Assembly: GCA_964589725.1 (NCBI GenBank)
Contig: CAZPUJ010000397.1
Location: 1-10,692 of the forward strand
Reading direction: 5' to 3'
DNA length: 10,692 bases
Origin: CAYSHJ01 sp964589725
GTDB lineage: Bacteria > Planctomycetota > Planctomycetia > Planctomycetales > Planctomycetaceae
Position 1 is the stretch's first letter. Every line of letters starts with the position of its first letter. The translations under genes were made by a program, and so were the position numbers. This document shows, one piece after another, positions 7,569-10,692 of the stretch. Under the pieces are notes generated by a model. It ran no database searches and was not told where the DNA came from. It saw only the letters and a program-made list of their open reading frames with translations.

Positions 7569-7713
7569 TATCAATTTCGCGTTCCCAGCCGACTCGAACA
7601 CGGGTCGCCAAGAAGTGCCTCAGGACATTGATTTCGGATTGCAGGAAGAGCAGCCACATCGGGGCCCGGCAGACTCTGGTGATCCTTCTCCGTAACCCGG
7701 GCTTCGCCCGAAA

Positions 7714-7757
7714 CCTTGCTCCCTCTCCCCCGCAGCGGGGGAGAGGGAACCGGGCAA
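7714..7757 (+). repeat. Dispersed palindromic repeat, copy D
   Basis: CTTGCTCCCTCTCCCCCGCA and GCGGGGGAGAGGGAACCGGGCAA form a strong hairpin. It has the same orientation as copy B and is inverted relative to copy C. It begins nine bases past the lpoB-like stop codon, so it could also act as a terminator or transcript-stabilising hairpin between the two lipoprotein genes. A smaller hairpin, CGGGCTTCGCCCG at 7698-7710, adjoins it. Confidence 0.7.
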
Positions 7758-7765
7758 GACGGACT

Positions 7766-8428
7766 TCAGTACTTCAGTATTTTGCCCAGCCACGTCTTGT
7801 GATAGCCCTTGCGCAGGCGGGCGGATTCTTTGTCGAAGTCGCCGTTGTGGATGTTCACGAGTTCCAGCGTCAACAAGTAGTCGCGTTGGTAGTCGCCGTT
7901 TTGGCGAGTCGTGCCGGAGGTCAGTTTGGCGTACAGCAGGAAATCAAACGGCTGCCCCATCTCTTCCATCACGGTTTGGAAATTCCGCTGATTCTCTTTA
8001 ACGAACAGCTCATCCGGCCGGATGCGGAGTTGCTTCAAACCCGAATCGACGTAGCGGCGACTAACTTCGTGATAGAGCTGCGACTCGTTGATCTCCGAGT
8101 CGATCATCTCGTAGATCTGCTCCTTGAAGTCGCCGATTTCTTCGGCGGTGCAGTTCTCGACGCCGACGAAGCAGATCCGTTTCTTCTCGCCGACCGTCAC
8201 GCCGGCTGGTTGAATCTCCGCCGGACCGCAATTGCGGCCGAGCAGCTTGGCCACCGCTTCGTCAATCAGCGGCTTGTAAGTTTCCGAGCCGGCCTGATGA
8301 CTGCCCACGAGGTCTTTGTCGTTGTCCTTTAGGACGTGAGCCTGCTGGTAACTCCGACAACCGGCGCTGGCGAATGTCACTCCGCCCAGTACCAATGCGG
8401 CACGCCGCAAAAAAGTCCGTCGTAACAT
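7766..8428 (-). CDS. LpoB-like lipoprotein (peptidoglycan synthase activator family)
   Basis: The 220-residue product starts MLRRTFLRRAALVLGGVTFA and has a likely lipid-modified Cys24 (SAGC). RRTFLR fits the twin-arginine consensus, so export of the folded protein by Tat is likely. The domain at about residues 78-215 (KKRICFVGVENCTAEEIGDF, FDFLLYAKLTSGTTRQNGDY, then a beta-strand with LTLELVNIHNG) fits the LpoB family (PF13036), which in E. coli activates PBP1B from the outer membrane. Whether the planctomycete protein has the same partner is unknown. I chose the ATG at 8428 because GGGGAAGGGA lies just upstream and the signal peptide begins there; the frame continues upstream to 8581 without protein-like sequence. 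It is followed on the same strand by the COG3014-like lipoprotein gene, an arrangement known from other bacteria. Confidence 0.85.
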   Translation of the reverse strand: MLRRTFLRRAALVLGGVTFASAGCRSYQQAHVLKDNDKDLVGSHQAGSETYKPLIDEAVAKLLGRNCGPAEIQPAGVTVGEKKRICFVGVENCTAEEIGDFKEQIYEMIDSEINESQLYHEVSRRYVDSGLKQLRIRPDELFVKENQRNFQTVMEEMGQPFDFLLYAKLTSGTTRQNGDYQRDYLLTLELVNIHNGDFDKESARLRKGYHKTWLGKILKY

Positions 8429-8773
8429 CGGGAATCCCTTCCCCTGAATCTCGTTGCGATTGACCTGTGAGCCTGAGCCCACGTCGGCGGAACGCTCCGC
8501 TCTGCTTAGCTCAATCGTCCAACTCGCCCGGAAACTCCAACCGGACTCAACAAGCAGCGGGATGGTAGAAGTTTGGGACAAGTGCGCGGAGAGGAGATTA
8601 CTGAAACCGGGGAACTGAAAAACCGAGATCAGAGATTGCGAAAGAAAGGTGGGTTTGTGTGGAAAACGGTAAGGCGGCTAAGGAGGAGAATTGGGAGAAT
8701 GAGCACGGGCTGCTTATTTGCCTTGGTTGCGATCTCAACAGCATCGCGCAGGTTTGTCGGCATCCGGACTCGC
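8429..8773. other. Non-coding spacer upstream of the lpoB-like gene
   Basis: These 345 bases separate the restriction locus from the lipoprotein genes and should hold the promoter of the lpoB-like gene, though no clear promoter is seen. A small hairpin GCGGA-ACGC-TCCGC lies at 8487-8500. A purine-rich stretch occupies about 8580-8700. A 61-codon minus-strand frame (8629-8814) has no recognisable family and no ribosome binding site, and I do not call it a gene. Confidence 0.5.
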
Positions 8774-8899
8774 CTAATTGGCTGATTTTCTTGACCAGTG
8801 AATAGGTGTCGCAATGATTTCTTGGGCCTGTGTCAGCTTGGCTGCCAGGGTGTCGCGCAGCAGCAGCTCAGTCACCTGCGACACGATCCGGGGGAGCAT
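8774..8899 (-). pseudogene. Remnant resembling the HsdS C-terminal conserved helix
   Basis: A 41-codon frame begins MLPRIVSQVTELLLRDTLAA and continues KLTQAQEIIATPI. It aligns by eye with the end of the nearby HsdS (RRIVGKVDQLLSLCDALEAM, LTQAESASTQLL): RIV, V, LL, D, L-A and LTQA all coincide, with one residue missing between LL and D. This is the helix following the PLPPLAEQ turn in type I specificity subunits. The frame lacks a target-recognition domain and a ribosome binding site and starts 14 bases after the stop of the unknown gene at 8914-9474. It is best read as the decayed end of a second hsdS copy; a real small protein is less likely. Confidence 0.6.
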
Positions 8900-8913
8900 G
8901 AATTGAGGGTGCG

Positions 8914-9474
8914 TCAGGTTTCATTCCAGAAGGCGATGATCTGTTCGAGCGCCTTGGCTGAGCTGGGCAGTAGTCCGGTGCCGTAGTGGGAGTCGTATCG
9001 TTCCGCGTGGCGTCGGGCCGCGTCGTAGGCCAGGCGAGACCGGTCTTCGTCTTGGACTAGGCAGCTCAATGCGAGTTCGATCTGCAACAACTCGCTGCAC
9101 TCAATCAGCCGGACGTCGGCCCAGCGCTGGTGTTCGATGACATTTTGCGAGTTGCGAACGGTGGTCAGCACTTGGCGAAGCTCGCTGTTCGATCCCCCGC
9201 TTTCCAGCGTCGCCATTCCCTCGATTGCGAGACGTTGAAACGTCTTCCACTGCTCGTTGTGCAAGTGACGCGGGCAAGCTCGTGTCGCAAGTGTCTTGGT
9301 CGCCAGCGAGGCCAGGTACTTCGTGAACGCTGCCGCGACGGCCGGCTCTTTGCAGAGCGACTTGATCGGCGTCAGCCGCGTGATGGGATAGTCCTTGCCC
9401 GACTTCAAGTCGGCCACAATCGCTTTGAACGTATCGACTCGTTTGCGATTCGCCGGATCGAGGGTTGGTGTCAT
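8914..9474 (-). CDS. Unknown protein encoded next to hsdS
   Basis: The 186-residue product is not one I recognise. It is soluble-looking, mostly helical, with no signal peptide or membrane segment. Notable stretches are TFKAIVADLKSGKDYPITRL near the N-terminus, three Cys in the first two thirds, a central EQWKTFQRLAIEGMATLESG, and an acidic, Leu-rich helix ADVRLIECSELLQIELALSC. The ATG lies only eight bases after the intended hsdS stop, and its ribosome binding site (AGGAC) overlaps that stop, so the two genes look translationally coupled. This points to a role linked to the type I restriction-modification system, for example an accessory, regulatory or immunity function, but that is inference from position alone. 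Confidence 0.75.
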   Translation of the reverse strand: MTPTLDPANRKRVDTFKAIVADLKSGKDYPITRLTPIKSLCKEPAVAAAFTKYLASLATKTLATRACPRHLHNEQWKTFQRLAIEGMATLESGGSNSELRQVLTTVRNSQNVIEHQRWADVRLIECSELLQIELALSCLVQDEDRSRLAYDAARRHAERYDSHYGTGLLPSSAKALEQIIAFWNET

Positions 9475-9482
9475 CGGATGTC

Positions 9483-10321
9483 CTACGCCGAAACGTTAAG
9501 CAAGTGATGGACGGCAGCGGAGAGGAGTTGGGTGCTGGCGGACTCGGCCTGCGTCAGCATGGCTTCCAAGGCGTCGCACAGCGACAGCAGTTGGTCCACC
9601 TTCCCCACTATCCGCCGCTGCTCGGCCAGCGGGGGAAGCGGCAATGGAATCGGATGCAGATTCCCCTTGTTGAATCCTGCTTGTTCCCCTTGTTGAATCC
9701 TGCTTGTGCGGAGCGCGATGCGTCTTCGAGGTGATCTTGAAAAAGCGGCGAGAGGAGGAAGTAGTAGACGAACCGGTTGTAGATGTGATCGTGGCTGAAA
9801 ACGATCCTCGTCAGCGCGACGTTGTAGGCCCCATCTTGCCCCATGCAAATCTTGCCAACCGACGCTCCATACCGAGCCAACATCACGTCCTCAGTGGTGC
9901 AGAAGCGACTCACCGAGTCCGCTCGAATGAATGTCGGGACCGGTGACGGTCCGAAGTCGCGAATCTGCAACAGCCGCACGTAACCTTCGCGCGGCTTAGA
10001 TATGAACTCCGACTTTGGCGGCTGGCCTCCACCTTGAATGTCGAGGATGTCGCCGAATCGGAGCCAGAGCCAGGCTGGCGGCAATGCAAATGGTGTCTTT
10101 GAATTGTCGATGCCGTTGTCGTCTGGCGGGATTGGGATGTCGCCGCCCTTCATTTCACAACGCAACCGAGCAACAAGCACCGACGCCGGCTCATCGTTCA
10201 CGTCTTGCGGGACGAGCTTGCCTTGGACGGCGAGTTGCAGGATCAGCTCGCGCAGTTTCGCGACGCCGTTCGGGGCTTCGGCGAAGGTCTCGAACTGCTC
10301 GCAGAAGGTTTTGGGAGTCAT
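9483..10321 (-). pseudogene. hsdS: Type I restriction-modification specificity subunit, frameshifted by a tandem duplication
   Basis: HsdS directs the HsdM/HsdR complex to its DNA target. The frame from the ATG at 10321 shows an N-terminal conserved helix (VAKLRELILQLAVQGKLVPQ, residues 20-39), then one target-recognition domain (about 78-212) with the typical RLLQIRDFG, DVMLARYGASVGKI and GAYNVALTRI. After GFNKGN (residue 213) an extra 23-bp copy shifts the frame, which then stops at 9608. The missing end, PLPPLAEQRRIVGKVDQLLS, LCDALEAMLTQAES and on to a TAG at 9483, lies in another frame. With one copy the gene would encode 271 intact residues. That is about half the usual 400-450, with a single recognition domain instead of two. 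The ribosome binding site is weak. No hsdM or hsdR is visible on either side. Confidence 0.9.
9661..9706. repeat. Exact 23-bp tandem duplication inside hsdS
   Basis: Two perfect head-to-tail copies, 9661-9683 and 9684-9706, each beginning TTCCCCTTGTTGAATCCTGC on the plus strand. On the coding strand a unit encodes QAGFNKGN in the correct frame. As 23 is not a multiple of three, the second copy throws the downstream part of hsdS out of frame; loss of one copy would restore it. Confidence 0.97.
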
Positions 10322-10524
10322 AGTTGTCTCAGATAATTAGCCGATGGGCACTAGCCGGTTGTCGTGCTGGGAACTTGGGCATTGGCTTTGAATCGGATCG
10401 GCGATTGAAAACCGGGGCTAGACAATATGGAAGGACCAGTCTCTCACGGCAGCGTGGGTTATGCTGAGCGGAGCGTTTTGAATGTTCCACTTCACACAGA
10501 GCCACAAACGGGAGGACTGGTCCG
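10322..10524. other. Divergent intergenic region: hsdS upstream and IS110 left end
   Basis: These 203 bases must contain the hsdS promoter (minus strand) or the scar of a lost upstream gene, and the left non-coding end of the IS110-family element. The element's left boundary cannot be fixed because the right end is outside the window. A fair plus-strand -35-like TTGAAA lies at 10405-10410 without a well-placed -10. IS110 elements carry a structured bridge RNA in a non-coding end, so part of this stretch may be transcribed as such. Confidence 0.4.
10433..10523 (+). promoter_or_regulatory. Long-range inverted repeat covering the transposase ribosome binding site
   Basis: GGACCAGTC (10433-10441) pairs perfectly with GACTGGTCC (10515-10523); across a one-base bulge, CTC (10443-10445) also pairs with GAG (10512-10514). 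The right arm covers the Shine-Dalgarno GGAGG (10511-10515) and ends one base before the ATG. In a transcript starting upstream of 10433 the start signal would be masked; a transcript starting inside the loop would escape. Confidence 0.55.
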
Positions 10525-10692
10525 ATGAGTAAGCTACGTTACGTTGGTTTAGACGTCCACAAGGACACGATCGTGATTGCGGTTGCCGAAGAAGGCCAGA
10601 GCGAGGCAGTGGTACTGGGCACGTTTCCGCATGATGTCGCCAAGTTGATCAAGCGGTTGGTCAAACTCGAGCCGGATGTGTCACGGTTGCGA
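10525..10692 (+). CDS. IS110-family transposase, N-terminal part (runs off the window)
   Basis: The first 56 residues are visible: MSKLRYVGLDVHKDTIVIAV, then AEEGQSEAVVLGTFPHDVAK and more. YVGLDVHKDTI is the start of the RuvC-like DEDD domain of IS110-type recombinases, and Asp10 would be its first catalytic acid. These enzymes move the element through a circular form and lack classical terminal inverted repeats. The start is supported by GGAGG at 10511-10515, nine bases upstream. It is transcribed away from hsdS, and lies where an upstream hsdM would often be, so the insertion may have separated or replaced the partner gene. Whether the transposase is intact cannot be seen. Confidence 0.9.
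   Translation, partial: MSKLRYVGLDVHKDTIVIAVAEEGQSEAVVLGTFPHDVAKLIKRLVKLEPDVSRLR

Noticed and set aside
7628..8332. 234-codon plus-strand open frame opposite the lpoB-like gene
   Set aside because: It begins in a repeat-rich spacer and runs antisense to the LpoB-like domain; it has no motif of its own.
8573..8814. Short frames on both strands (8573-8785 plus, 8629-8814 minus)
   Set aside because: No ribosome binding site, no recognisable family and odd composition; kept only as a note in the spacer description.
9661..9706. Programmed ribosomal frameshift to rescue hsdS
   Set aside because: There is no slippery heptamer at the junction, and the perfect duplication explains the frame change on its own.

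Overview
The window looks like a chromosomal segment of a planctomycete (Planctomycetota). The evidence is indirect. It carries long secreted hydrolases and lipoproteins of types common in that phylum, loosely spaced genes, and dispersed GC-rich palindromes of the form CCCTCTCCC...GGGAGAGGG followed by TTAGGG. The assignment to phylum is an inference; no rRNA or other marker gene is present.

Layout. Positions 1-56 may hold the last codons of a gene entering from the left. Positions 57-385 are non-coding with one imperfect hairpin. A two-domain secreted alpha/beta-hydrolase of the acetyl xylan esterase type (386-2482, +) is followed by 350 bases holding two inverted copies of the dispersed repeat, then a secreted putative metallopeptidase with an unusual HExxxHxxGxxH motif (2835-4019, +). 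A hairpin at 4042-4093 separates it from a convergent DUF885-type metallopeptidase-like gene (4135-5874, -). Behind that gene's start lies the stranded C-terminal end of an unrelated esterase (5930-6097, +). Next comes a minus-strand envelope pair: an LpoB-like lipoprotein (7766-8428) upstream of a COG3014-like lipoprotein (6129-7568), separated by more inverted repeat copies. One copy is apparently read as part of the COG3014-like protein's leader.

The right end is a decayed or switchable type I restriction-modification locus on the minus strand. It has a one-target-domain hsdS (9483-10321), a tightly linked gene of unknown function (8914-9474), and a 41-codon remnant resembling the HsdS C-terminal helix (8774-8899). 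hsdS is broken by an exact 23-bp tandem duplication; removing one copy restores an uninterrupted 271-residue frame. No hsdM or hsdR is visible. An IS110-family transposase runs off the right edge (10525 onward, +), with a possible hairpin masking its ribosome binding site.

The strongest points for follow-up are the frame-switching 23-bp duplication in hsdS, the unknown gene coupled to it, and the expanded zinc-binding motif of the protein at 2835-4019.
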